A stretch of DNA of 64,000 nucleotides from a virus, in IMG/VR virus record IMGVR_UViG_3300028837_002886, positions 62,001-126,000 of that record; one strand, written 5' to 3'. Shown here one piece after another: positions 15,700 through 23,734 of the stretch; positions within the stretch are counted from its first letter, which is position 1, and each line of letters opens with the position of its first letter. Made by a program: the position numbers and the translations under genes. The notes under the pieces were generated by a model, which was not told the DNA's origin, searched no databases, and saw nothing but the letters and a program-made list of their open reading frames with translations.

Positions 15700-18001
15700 G
15701 CTTTACTCCTGCGAGTTTGAGCATATCTTCTGTGATTGTTATATCGGGAGTTAGAGGAGAAATAGCCTCTTCCTTTTTGGTTTTCTTTTTCTTTCTCTCG
15801 TGAAGGATAAAGTTCTTTGTCTCGGTATTAATGAACCGCTGTTTGAGCTCTGGATCTTTAATTCTTACGGCTGCCTTTTCGATAGGCTCATAAGTTTCTC
15901 CAGACTTCATCATTTGCATGTACTTCTTTTTATCATCTCCAGTTGCTATTTGCTCAAACTGCTTATCGATAGACTGCATGAAGCCATCCCATCCAGCCTT
16001 GATGCGATCAATGCCGAGCTGCAACAGGCCTGCTTTATAATCTATGGCCAGCTGATTCTTCATTTCAAGAGCAGGAGCCAATGACTCAAAGTGGGCTGTA
16101 ATAATTTCAGCGCCTATGTCTAGGTCCTTAACGAATTGACCAACGTTCATGAGGGCTTGAGTCAAAGGATCGCTTTTTGCTGATTCGTAATATTTAATAC
16201 CCTTTTCCTTCATATATTTCTTCATGGCCGTTTTGGAACCGAAGTTGGCGATTTCCTGTGCCATTTCATTCATCATAATTTCATGGTCGATGGACTTGCC
16301 TTTGATTTTCTCGCGAACACCCTTGTAATTTAATAGGACATCTCTGGATGAAACCGCTTGCTTTTTGAGTTCTTCATAGTTGAGTACCATTTCGGATACT
16401 AGTTCTTCAGAATCTTTGCCTAGAAGTCTAGGAGCAACGGATTTAAACAAGTCGGCTTGACTGGCTACAATATACGCTCTTGCTCCGACGGCCTCTACAT
16501 CTTTCATGTCCTTGAATGATTTCTTGCCTAATTCCTGATAATTCTTTTTCTGAGCGTCTTCAAGAGCGCTGTACTCTTTCAAGCCCTTTAGTTTGGTCAT
16601 CCTATCTACAGAAGTCCATGTTGCTGGATCTAACCAGCCTGATTCGGCTTCGCCGCCGAAACCCTTCATGACTTTCTGAAAGGCCGCTTGAGGATCCTTG
16701 CTTTCTTCTGTCCATTTTAGTAGGTTAGATGTTATGATAGAAAGAACAGGCCCTGTGTTGATTTTCTTGTTTTTGTAATCGATGATGGTGTCTTTCTTGG
16801 AGAACTTTAGCCAATCTGGTAAGCTGTACTCCATTCTCATCTTGTACATAAAACGTCTAAGAGTAGGAGCGTCGAGCTCGTTGACTGCGGTCGCGTTGTC
16901 TACTTCGCCCGCGTTGCCGGCTGCGATAGCGATTGTATTTTTTGGTAAAACATATGTTCCTATTTTACCTGTAAGCGCCAGGTTCATGGCTGCTTTCATT
17001 TGTTCTTGAGAACCAGCGTTGAACTCATCCAAGAACAATAAGTGCTTCTTCGTGCTGCCTTGCTCTGGCATTACATCCGACACCTGCATTGTAACACCCT
17101 TGCGCCCTGTCATTTTTCCTTCCATGTCTATAACAGGAAAACCAGCGAGAGTTTCAATAGGCACGTGCTGTATTTGGAGCAATGTTACTTCCCAGCCTCT
17201 CTTCTCAAAAAATTCTGTAATGACTTCGGATTTGCCAACACCAGGAGGACCATAAAGAAGCATTGACAGCTTTCGCTTTTCGCCAGCTGCGCCTGCTTCG
17301 ACTATGTCTGCCATATCTTCGAGTGTTTCTTCCAGGTCGCCGACTGTAATTATACTTTCAGCAACCGGAACGTCTTTTCTTTTACTAAGCTCTGCGGCCA
17401 TGCTTTGAATGTTGAACTCAGCCTCGGCTTGTTTTCTGACGCCCATGTATTCCTTCTCTGCCTCTTTGGGTGCCATAACTTCCAAACAAATCTTTTCTAA
17501 AAGAATTCTGTCTGCATCGCTTATGGCGTCTTCGGCGACACCTACCTTGGCGGGTGCCCACAGTGTAGGCCCTAAATAGAATATAGGGACCCCGCCTCTT
17601 GGGTGCATCTTGGCTACAGCAACACTACCATCTGGCTGCAAATGGCCTTTTATTTTGCCATTCTTGCTGCTCTCGTGTTGATACATCGGCACTTTCTTTT
17701 TGCCGCTATAGGTGACGCGCTTCATGTAATCGAGGTCTGGTGTGACCTTTTCGCCGCGATTGTTATAGAGGGCATATTTGTTATTTACTAACTTACATAT
17801 CGCAGCATGAAATCTGAACCAGGCTGGCTCAATAGCCTTGACTGCTTTTGACATTTTTTCATATATTTTTCTCAAGGCAACAGGAACAGCCGCAAGAGCC
17901 TTTTTAACCCCTGCGCCCATCTTTTGAGCTGTGGCCGGAATGTCAACTTCGTTTAGTTCATCATTCATTTTATCAAGTAGATGATCAAATCCGAGAGCCA
18001 T
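15689..18001 (-). CDS. MoxR-type AAA+ ATPase
   Basis: A 770-residue protein. Residues 1-230 are a phage-specific N-terminal domain; the AAA+ core has Walker A GPPGVGKS at 251-258, Walker B LLFLDEFN at 321-328, sensor 1 IAAGNAG at 359-365 and an APTLRRFMYKM arginine-finger region. A long helical C-terminal part (about 430-770) has no recognised family. MoxR ATPases remodel proteins together with VWA partners, as expected from the VWA gene immediately upstream and the metallopeptidase downstream. AGGAGG lies six bases before the ATG. Substrate unknown. Confidence 0.85.
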   Translation of the reverse strand: MALGFDHLLDKMNDELNEVDIPATAQKMGAGVKKALAAVPVALRKIYEKMSKAVKAIEPAWFRFHAAICKLVNNKYALYNNRGEKVTPDLDYMKRVTYSGKKKVPMYQHESSKNGKIKGHLQPDGSVAVAKMHPRGGVPIFYLGPTLWAPAKVGVAEDAISDADRILLEKICLEVMAPKEAEKEYMGVRKQAEAEFNIQSMAAELSKRKDVPVAESIITVGDLEETLEDMADIVEAGAAGEKRKLSMLLYGPPGVGKSEVITEFFEKRGWEVTLLQIQHVPIETLAGFPVIDMEGKMTGRKGVTMQVSDVMPEQGSTKKHLLFLDEFNAGSQEQMKAAMNLALTGKIGTYVLPKNTIAIAAGNAGEVDNATAVNELDAPTLRRFMYKMRMEYSLPDWLKFSKKDTIIDYKNKKINTGPVLSIITSNLLKWTEESKDPQAAFQKVMKGFGGEAESGWLDPATWTSVDRMTKLKGLKEYSALEDAQKKNYQELGKKSFKDMKDVEAVGARAYIVASQADLFKSVAPRLLGKDSEELVSEMVLNYEELKKQAVSSRDVLLNYKGVREKIKGKSIDHEIMMNEMAQEIANFGSKTAMKKYMKEKGIKYYESAKSDPLTQALMNVGQFVKDLDIGAEIITAHFESLAPALEMKNQLAIDYKAGLLQLGIDRIKAGWDGFMQSIDKQFEQIATGDDKKKYMQMMKSGETYEPIEKAAVRIKDPELKQRFINTETKNFILHERKKKKTKKEEAISPLTPDITITEDMLKLAGVKRES

Positions 18002-18011
18002 TGTATTCCTC

Positions 18012-19118
18012 CTAAAACTTCGGCTGGTCGTACATTATATGATTACCGTCTTTCTTCGGGTATCTGGTGTTAGGGTCTTGAGTTATTACGTAAAAAATAT
18101 TATCTTCACTCGTGCCATAGACTTTTCCTAAAGTCTGTTTCGTCATCGGACTAAAGCCGCCATCGGTGAAGATCACCAGAAATGGTGCTGTTGAGTATTT
18201 AGTGCCCAGCAAAGACCTAACTACCTGCGTGTCCGATGGACCCAACTGTAGCAAAAATTTGCCGTCTTTCTCTTCTTTGATTAAAGTTTCGTCGATATAT
18301 CTAAATATAGAGCCAGGGTCAGTGCCTCCACCACCCTTGACTTCTATCTTTTTGCTCGGTTTAAATTCCATGAATTGGTGTACCGTAGTATCCCACTCCA
18401 TAGCAAACACTTTACCAGAAACACCACCTGCTGCCGCCTCAAACGTCTTGGCTACAGAGTTGAGTTCGTTGACTACGTTTTGCATGTCGTCAGCAGTGAT
18501 AGAACCAGAAGTATCAAATGCGAATATCATGTAGATATAATTCTTTTTTGGTTTTCTTAGAGGCGCCTTCGCTATAATACCGACCTGTGCTTGTGCCTTC
18601 CATGGATACATAAGATAGCTTGGATGCTGTTTTAATTTCTTACCGACCTTATCGGCAAAAAATCTGACTTTTTGTTTGAGCAATCTTGGCCAATCGATTT
18701 TGGCATCAATCAAAGGTCCAAAAACTTGTAAACTGTTTCCGGCCTCTTTACCTGCCTTACCTCCCATACGATGAGTTTTGCGTTTAGCTTCATCATAAAC
18801 CCGTTTTATAACACCTCTGGCTGTGCCGTCGCTCTTGTCGATTATTTTTTCGGTATCGGTTAGAGTGCCACGTTTCTTTTCGCCCTCTTTAGGTTTGGCC
18901 TCTCCGGGCTTACCTTTTCCTGGTTTACCTTCTGCCGGCAGCTCCTCGACACCCTTTTTATCCTCGCCTTCTCCGGGTTGTGGCTGTCCGGCCGGAGGAG
19001 GGCCAAAAGGCCATACCTCAACATCTTCGGGGGCCTGTACGGCACCACCTTCGCCCGGCGCGCCTTGCGGCTGACCGGGCACTATAGGTGTTAGTTCATC
19101 GAAAGTATAGGTTGGCAT
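18012..19118 (-). CDS. VWA-like domain protein, MoxR partner
   Basis: A 368-residue protein. The first 85 residues are a Pro/Gly/Glu/Lys low-complexity linker; residues 100-190 form a basic domain. From about 193 a von Willebrand A fold follows with MIDAS signature FDTSGS at 201-206, a GGGGTDP loop and FTDGG, giving all three metal-binding segments. Typical for the adaptor of a MoxR ATPase. Operon with the ATPase (10-base gap) and metallopeptidase. AAGGTAG lies just before the ATG. Confidence 0.8.
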   Translation of the reverse strand: MPTYTFDELTPIVPGQPQGAPGEGGAVQAPEDVEVWPFGPPPAGQPQPGEGEDKKGVEELPAEGKPGKGKPGEAKPKEGEKKRGTLTDTEKIIDKSDGTARGVIKRVYDEAKRKTHRMGGKAGKEAGNSLQVFGPLIDAKIDWPRLLKQKVRFFADKVGKKLKQHPSYLMYPWKAQAQVGIIAKAPLRKPKKNYIYMIFAFDTSGSITADDMQNVVNELNSVAKTFEAAAGGVSGKVFAMEWDTTVHQFMEFKPSKKIEVKGGGGTDPGSIFRYIDETLIKEEKDGKFLLQLGPSDTQVVRSLLGTKYSTAPFLVIFTDGGFSPMTKQTLGKVYGTSEDNIFYVITQDPNTRYPKKDGNHIMYDQPKF

Positions 19119-19126
19119 TTGCTACC

Positions 19127-19567
19127 TTACTTTTTAGTCTTAAGCTTTGCGGCTGTCGTGTTGAGAACACCGATCGTTTTGTTCTCAAGCAGATCCTTGA
19201 TTGTCTCAAGTAACTTCAGAAAGTTCATATCACCGCTTTTTGATACCTCAACGAATGTGGTAGCATCGATTGCTTCACTCACGCTTTCACCAAATTCGGC
19301 TCCCATTCCTTTCTTTGCTGCAACAGCTTCTTTGGACTTTGGCTCCATTGCGATAATTTCCCACTTATCGTTTTCGAAGTCATTACTGTCCTGCTTGAGA
19401 CCGATCACGATGTTGTATTTCTCGGGAACGTATGCCCACTTAAAACCATACTTTTTCTTGATGGCATCAGGCACGTTCTCACCATGCATCATGGCCTCTG
19501 TCAGAGCTTGCTCTGCGCCTTTCTCTGACTTTTCCTCGAGCATGTCCATAAACTTATCGAGTTGCAT
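19127..19567 (-). CDS. hypothetical protein upstream of MoxR operon
   Basis: A 146-residue protein starting MQLDKFMDMLEE, another amphipathic N-terminal peptide. A second ATG two codons earlier lies only two bases after GGAG, so the inner ATG (eight bases) is preferred. Contains alpha/beta segments (YNIVIGLKQDSNDFE) and an Ala-rich helix. Eight bases from the VWA gene; possibly part of that system. Confidence 0.55.
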   Translation of the reverse strand: MQLDKFMDMLEEKSEKGAEQALTEAMMHGENVPDAIKKKYGFKWAYVPEKYNIVIGLKQDSNDFENDKWEIIAMEPKSKEAVAAKKGMGAEFGESVSEAIDATTFVEVSKSGDMNFLKLLETIKDLLENKTIGVLNTTAAKLKTKK

Positions 19568-19583
19568 GCGCATTTCTCCTTAC

Positions 19584-20189
19584 CTAGGTTTTTATTATCT
19601 TATCATCACTAAGCTGATTACTGCTAGCTGCAATCAACTTTTTTAGATTGTCGTATTCATTCCACAAAGTCGTGGGCATTAATCTTTTGAAATTCTCTTC
19701 GTTACTGTCTAGCAAAGCCTTTCGTACCCTTGTGGCGCTCACGCTTTCGTCTTCACGAGATATTGTTTGGACTTCTACTTTGGCGCCGTCTTCATAATAA
19801 TCCTCAATATGTTTCCTATACTCGTCGGCGCGATCTTCGCCAGCAAACAGAACAAAGTGAGCTTTTGTTTTTTGTTTGCTGATATATCTCGACAGCCTTT
19901 GTACTATATGAGGCGTGAAACCGGTCGGAGCTTTTATAATGTGGGTCTTCGGTATTTTACCCGCAAAAGCTTTATGGATCAGCTTCTCGCGCTGTTGAAA
20001 CGTGAGCGGATTATTTTTCCTTGACCGTCCTGCCACTATTATCACGAATAAGTCGCGGTACTTTTTTCGAGCGTCGTCGATTATGTTATAGTGCGCTACG
20101 GTCAAAGGTTGCATCCGCCCAAAAAACAAGGCTGTGCCTTCTAAGTGTCCTTCAAATAATACATCTCTGATTATAGTGTTAATGTTCAT
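19584..20189 (-). CDS. NMNAT-like adenylyl/cytidylyltransferase
   Basis: A 201-residue HIGH-superfamily nucleotidyltransferase: ALFFGRMQPLTVAHYNII near residue 18 replaces the usual FxPxHxGH segment, and SVSATRVRKAL carries the ISxTxxR-type motif. Closest in type to phage nicotinamide-nucleotide adenylyltransferases, which make NAD from NMN and ATP, though other substrates are possible. Start chosen at MNINTIIRDV after an AAAGATAAT element; an upstream extension would lie inside the HNH gene. There is no good ribosome site, and the ATG is six bases after GATAAT, so a leaderless message is conceivable. Confidence 0.7.
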   Translation of the reverse strand: MNINTIIRDVLFEGHLEGTALFFGRMQPLTVAHYNIIDDARKKYRDLFVIIVAGRSRKNNPLTFQQREKLIHKAFAGKIPKTHIIKAPTGFTPHIVQRLSRYISKQKTKAHFVLFAGEDRADEYRKHIEDYYEDGAKVEVQTISREDESVSATRVRKALLDSNEENFKRLMPTTLWNEYDNLKKLIAASSNQLSDDKIIKT

Positions 20190-20195
20190 AGCACC

Positions 20196-20204
20196 ATTAT
20201 CTTT
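20196..20204 (-). promoter_or_regulatory. AAAGATAAT element
   Basis: Minus-strand AAAGATAAT ending six bases before the NMNAT-like ATG, the same spacing as in front of the gene at 28080-28259. Confidence 0.35.
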
Positions 20205-20208
20205 ACGA

Positions 20209-20781
20209 TTAGTTAGTAATAATCTTATTACTTTTTCGTATATTGTCTTTTGCCCATAATGGTTGGAGATTACACAAAGCCCAGCATTGTTTGAATTCTG
20301 GATATTCAGGTTTCTCAAATTTCCACGCAGATCTTGGAATTATGTGATCTATATGCCATTGACCATAGTTGTTCCAAGACATACCAGGCTGGAATAGATT
20401 TTCGAGGTGTTCTTTAAGTTGTTGTAAAGTATAACCAACTAGTTCTTCCCAGTGTCTCCCAGATTTGCTTTCCTTAAGCGAATGATACATCATACTGCCG
20501 ACACTATTATTTAATCTATAATTAAGATCGTTTTTTTGTTTATCTGCTAGCCGAAGCTTAAGATACTCATTTAATCTTCCATTATTGTTTTGCTTCCATT
20601 GCCGACAGCTTTCCTTATGTTTTTCCCAGTTATTCAAGCGCCATTGTTTATTTGATTCCTTAATTTTTTCCTTGTTACTATTGCGATATATTCTAGAGCG
20701 CTCTTTCTCTTCTTCTAAATGAGTAGATCTATATTGTTTGTTATATCTACGTTGTCTGGTTCTCTTTTTCTCTCCGGTCAT
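20209..20781 (-). CDS. HNH endonuclease (free-standing homing type)
   Basis: A 190-residue protein. Residues 1-90 are very basic with repeated RRxNxxYRxxxxEEx-type helices; residues about 140-185 are an HNH nuclease core: WHIDHIIPRSAW, then CWALCNLQPLWAKDN and KSNK. Lies between the helicase (TAATG overlap) and the NMNAT-like gene. Such genes in phages are usually mobile homing endonucleases that cut a cognate site in genomes lacking them. Confidence 0.85.
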   Translation of the reverse strand: MTGEKKRTRQRRYNKQYRSTHLEEEKERSRIYRNSNKEKIKESNKQWRLNNWEKHKESCRQWKQNNNGRLNEYLKLRLADKQKNDLNYRLNNSVGSMMYHSLKESKSGRHWEELVGYTLQQLKEHLENLFQPGMSWNNYGQWHIDHIIPRSAWKFEKPEYPEFKQCWALCNLQPLWAKDNIRKSNKIITN

Positions 20782-22199
20782 TAATACTTCTCCAAAACTA
20801 TCTTTTGGAACCCCTCTCCACGATAGGCCTTTATTCTCTCTTTACTATGGCGCTCAAGATAGCGGTTAGTGGCATCATAAAAGTCATAGATTACAACTTC
20901 ACGTTTGGTGTCTGTTTTACGCAACGCTCGGCCCAATCTTTGAAGAGCCCTTATGAATGATTTGCCGCCTGCCGTCACTATTAAAGTTTTGAGTTCTTGG
21001 ATGTCTATACCCTCGTCTAAAATAGTGGAACCAATAAGGATTATATCCTTGCCTTCTTCAAACTCTTTTATGGCCTGCTCGCGCTCTTCTACTTTGGTGT
21101 CGCCGTAAATGAACACAGAGTTTGGGATCATCTTGTTCAGCTTTTCGCCATGAATGATATTTTTAACAAGCACTAAAACAGGTTCAGGCGCATTTTTAGC
21201 AAGCTCTACTATTTTTTCATTTCGATAATGGTTATGTATTATACCGCCTCGTTCTGCCCCGACCCAGCCGTATTCCTCTATATTGCGATTGTAAATCTTG
21301 GGGCCGCTCTTGAGCTTTTTTCTCTGAGTTACTTTATTTATGGGCACGATATGAATAGTAGGCTCAGCCAACCATCCTTCATCGACCAATTGCTTGGCAC
21401 CCAAATCGAACTTGGCCTCACCGAACCAAGCTTTTACAAGAGCGTTGTGAAGTTTATCCTTACTAAATGGAGTTGCCGATAATCCGAGTTTGTAGTGAGC
21501 GTTGACAAGCTGAGATAACAGCGTTTGATACGTAGGCGCATTTGCCCTGTGAACCTCATCAACAAATACCATTTTAAAGTTCTGCCTTATTGTCGGGTCT
21601 ATCTTACGTGCGGACTGAATGGTTGCTATTGTGATTTTATCAGGCCTATAGTTGGTGCCCTGAACTATACCTATGTTGGTGAGGCCATCTTCCCTGAACT
21701 TCTTCTCTGTTTGATGAATAAGGTCCTTCTTGTGGGCCAACACAAGAGTGGGCACATCCAATAACTTTATAATGGCGGCCATAATTTTTGTTTTGCCAGA
21801 TGCGGTAGCCGATTTGATAATCATTTGCTGCTCTTTTAAAAACATTTTGACAGCGTCTATTTGATATGGTCGTAACTCAACATTGAGACAGTTTTTTATC
21901 TCGCCGGCAGTAAAGTTGTGAGTGTGCTTCTGACGATGATCGACTATTTGATAGTTCAGGTTTTCTATATTATCTAATAGCTTTTTTAGTTCCTCGAAGA
22001 GGCCTATTGGCAGGCCAGCGTGCTGCTTGTTTTGAAATTTGAGAAGTTTTACTATACGCACATTGTGTTTTTGGAACCTGCCATATGTAAAGGCTTGGGA
22101 TATATCTCGGTAGGTAAACTTTTTGGAAATATGCTCTAATAAATAATTACGTGCAGTGATAGCGATGAAATTATTTGTTAACTCCACTTTACAAAGCAT
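20781..22199 (-). CDS. SF2 helicase, UvsW-like
   Basis: A 472-residue superfamily 2 helicase. An N-terminal region of about 105 residues precedes RecA-like domain 1 with ELRPYQIDAV (Q-like), motif I ATASGKT at 131-137, motif II DEVH at 214-217 and motif III SATPF at 241-245. Domain 2 has DEGIDIQELK and the motif VI stretch QRLGRALRK. Similar to T4 UvsW, which remodels recombination and stalled-fork structures. AGGTG lies five bases before the ATG. Confidence 0.85.
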   Translation of the reverse strand: MLCKVELTNNFIAITARNYLLEHISKKFTYRDISQAFTYGRFQKHNVRIVKLLKFQNKQHAGLPIGLFEELKKLLDNIENLNYQIVDHRQKHTHNFTAGEIKNCLNVELRPYQIDAVKMFLKEQQMIIKSATASGKTKIMAAIIKLLDVPTLVLAHKKDLIHQTEKKFREDGLTNIGIVQGTNYRPDKITIATIQSARKIDPTIRQNFKMVFVDEVHRANAPTYQTLLSQLVNAHYKLGLSATPFSKDKLHNALVKAWFGEAKFDLGAKQLVDEGWLAEPTIHIVPINKVTQRKKLKSGPKIYNRNIEEYGWVGAERGGIIHNHYRNEKIVELAKNAPEPVLVLVKNIIHGEKLNKMIPNSVFIYGDTKVEEREQAIKEFEEGKDIILIGSTILDEGIDIQELKTLIVTAGGKSFIRALQRLGRALRKTDTKREVVIYDFYDATNRYLERHSKERIKAYRGEGFQKIVLEKY

Positions 22200-22221
22200 G
22201 TTTTCACCTGGATTATATTAA

Positions 22222-22416
22222 TTACTTTTGTTTCTTTTTCCAAGCCTTTAGGGCTTTTTCATATTCTTCTTCAGAATCGAATTCTTCTATTTTCGGGCAA
22301 TTACCCATTCTTCTACCTTTCCCAGACATTCCGGGTGCTGGCCCCGAACCATCTGGTATTCCTCTTACGCCTTTCCAACCTTCTGTCAATTTATCAAGCA
22401 GCTTTTGTAAAGTCAT
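22222..22416 (-). CDS. small protein with amphipathic N-terminal peptide
   Basis: A 64-residue protein beginning MTLQKLLDKLTEG, then a Gly/Pro-rich part and an acidic-basic helix ending WKKKQK. The N-terminal peptide is nearly the same as in the next gene upstream (MRFEDLLKKLQEG). GAGAGGA lies seven bases before the ATG. Confidence 0.6.
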   Translation of the reverse strand: MTLQKLLDKLTEGWKGVRGIPDGSGPAPGMSGKGRRMGNCPKIEEFDSEEEYEKALKAWKKKQK

Positions 22417-22428
22417 TTTGGTGTCCTC

Positions 22429-22569
22429 TCACTTTTTCTTCTTTTTTTTAGGCTTAGGTTTCTCGTCTACCTCTTTGGCTTCTGGTTCTTCGGCTACTTC
22501 TTTTTCGGCGCTTACTTCTTTATCAAAAATACCTTCTTGTAGTTTCTTTAGCAGATCTTCAAACCTCAT
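22429..22569 (-). CDS. small charged protein with amphipathic N-terminal peptide
   Basis: A 46-residue protein beginning MRFEDLLKKLQEG, followed by an acidic stretch and a C-terminal run of Lys and Pro. It is directly preceded by GGAGG, a CATATATAA element and an AAAGATAAT element, the best-equipped start in this region. Possibly a virion-targeted or DNA-associated peptide. Confidence 0.65.
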   Translation of the reverse strand: MRFEDLLKKLQEGIFDKEVSAEKEVAEEPEAKEVDEKPKPKKKKKK

Positions 22570-22582
22570 ACGTTCCTCCGTT

Positions 22583-22606
22583 TATATATGATCTACGATT
22601 ATCTTT
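22583..22606 (-). promoter_or_regulatory. CATATATA element with upstream AAAGATAAT
   Basis: Minus strand: AAAGATAAT (22598-22606), seven bases, then CATATATAA (22583-22590 plus A), then GGAGG and the ATG at 22569. Candidate phage promoter; both elements recur elsewhere. A near copy CAAAGATACT lies about 21 bases further upstream. Confidence 0.5.
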
Positions 22607-22886
22607 GTGGGGACAATAGTATCTTTGCAATATTTGACTTAATGAGGGATCTGATATCTTCTTTAGTGGTGTCGCGGTCTACCCAAATACTAAATATCTC
22701 ACTAAGTATCTCTTGGTGAGGAGTGCTTTTGGGCCACACTTTGTATAACATAAATTTCGCATGCGTGCGCACAAATATTTTGTTCTCTATTTCATCTGTA
22801 TAATCCAGAACCGAGAAATTGTAGCCTTCCAGTTGTTCCTCTTGTATTTCTTCTACAACTTCTTCTATTTCATCTATTAACGTCAT
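22599..22886 (-). CDS. small acidic protein with C-terminal AKxLL tag
   Basis: A 95-residue protein, very acidic N terminus (DEIEEVVEEIQEE) and C-terminal tag SNIAKILLSPQR. Translationally coupled to the upstream gene. Shares the FSV segment following EGYN with the upstream neighbour's HNFSV. Unknown. Confidence 0.6.
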   Translation of the reverse strand: MTLIDEIEEVVEEIQEEQLEGYNFSVLDYTDEIENKIFVRTHAKFMLYKVWPKSTPHQEILSEIFSIWVDRDTTKEDIRSLIKSNIAKILLSPQR

Positions 22887-23205
22887 TTCTCAAAAAAGCT
22901 TTGGAGATCTCTTTCCTTACTTTTCGTTTCACCTCCCCGATTGTAGCCCCCTCCCTGAAATATACTTTTGCTATCTCATATTCCATATATGATACTTTTG
23001 CTACATAGTCCTCGTTGTGTATGACAACCTCATAAGTGCGATCTTTAATATTCATTAGCTCGCCTGGAAATGTAACACTAAAATTATGACCTGTTTGCTC
23101 ATTGATCCGCATCAAAAGCATCCCCAGTTCCTCGTACATTTTTTCCATGTCATATAAACGATCATCGATTTTTGGAAACATAAGTTTCATTTCTTTAAAA
23201 GCCAT
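22870..23205 (-). CDS. mini-protein with C-terminal AKxLL-like tag
   Basis: A 111-residue protein: helical N-terminal third, beta-rich middle (HNFSVTFPG, YEVVIHNEDYVAKVSYMEY) and basic end RKVRKEISKAFLRNDVNR. Overlaps both neighbours by 17-19 bases. Unknown function. Confidence 0.6.
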   Translation of the reverse strand: MAFKEMKLMFPKIDDRLYDMEKMYEELGMLLMRINEQTGHNFSVTFPGELMNIKDRTYEVVIHNEDYVAKVSYMEYEIAKVYFREGATIGEVKRKVRKEISKAFLRNDVNR

Positions 23206-23513
23206 TTCGCTAACGCCTTTTCTAGTAGCTTTGGTATTTCTTCCATTCGCATAGCATTTGCTCTTATGTTTATAATGTCAACAGTAAAAGTATTGCTCAT
23301 ATAATCCTGGTCGTCCGGTCTTGTTGCCAGATTTGAATCCACAATAGTACGCATTATAAAAGAAATGTGGTATTCGAAAGAATAATCCACGGGCATTACT
23401 CTGATTACGTTCGTATCTAAATAGTACATGTGGCAATTAAACACCTCATTGAAGTGCTTGGCCGATGCGACGGCACATTTTGTTATTTTTATTTCATCGC
23501 TAGTATAACTCAC
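23187..23513 (-). CDS. mini-protein with C-terminal AKxLL tag
   Basis: A 108-residue protein with central beta-strands (TNVIRVMPVDYSFEYHISF) and end PKLLEKALAKWLLKK. Similar plan to its downstream neighbour; the two may be diverged paralogues. ATGA overlap at its start. Confidence 0.6.
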   Translation of the reverse strand: MSYTSDEIKITKCAVASAKHFNEVFNCHMYYLDTNVIRVMPVDYSFEYHISFIMRTIVDSNLATRPDDQDYMSNTFTVDIINIRANAMRMEEIPKLLEKALAKWLLKK

Positions 23514-23734
23514 CTCAACAACAACCTCTTTGCTTTCGCAATGCGGCCCATTCGCTTAACTAAAGGGTGATCCAATATGCTATCAAATCTTTCGCCCTGA
23601 CGGTTTCGTATCTGACCTTTGTCCAGATACATAACAGACCACTCTTTCTCTCCTTTGAAGATGATGTTGGCCATTTCTATAGATGTTTTAAGCCGCTCTC
23701 TCCGTTCTGCTTCCTTGTCTGTTATTTGGCCCAT
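23510..23734 (-). CDS. mini-protein with C-terminal AKxLL tag
   Basis: A 74-residue basic protein: helical start, beta-hairpin (WSVMYLDKGQIRNRQGERF) and end GRIAKAKRLLLR. A CATATATATA element lies about 25 bases before its ATG, inside the end of the topoisomerase gene. Confidence 0.6.
   Translation of the reverse strand: MGQITDKEAERRERLKTSIEMANIIFKGEKEWSVMYLDKGQIRNRQGERFDSILDHPLVKRMGRIAKAKRLLLR

Noticed and set aside
18166-18534. Rightward frame opposite the VWA gene
   Set aside because: Antisense shadow of a well-supported coding gene; no motif and no upstream signals.
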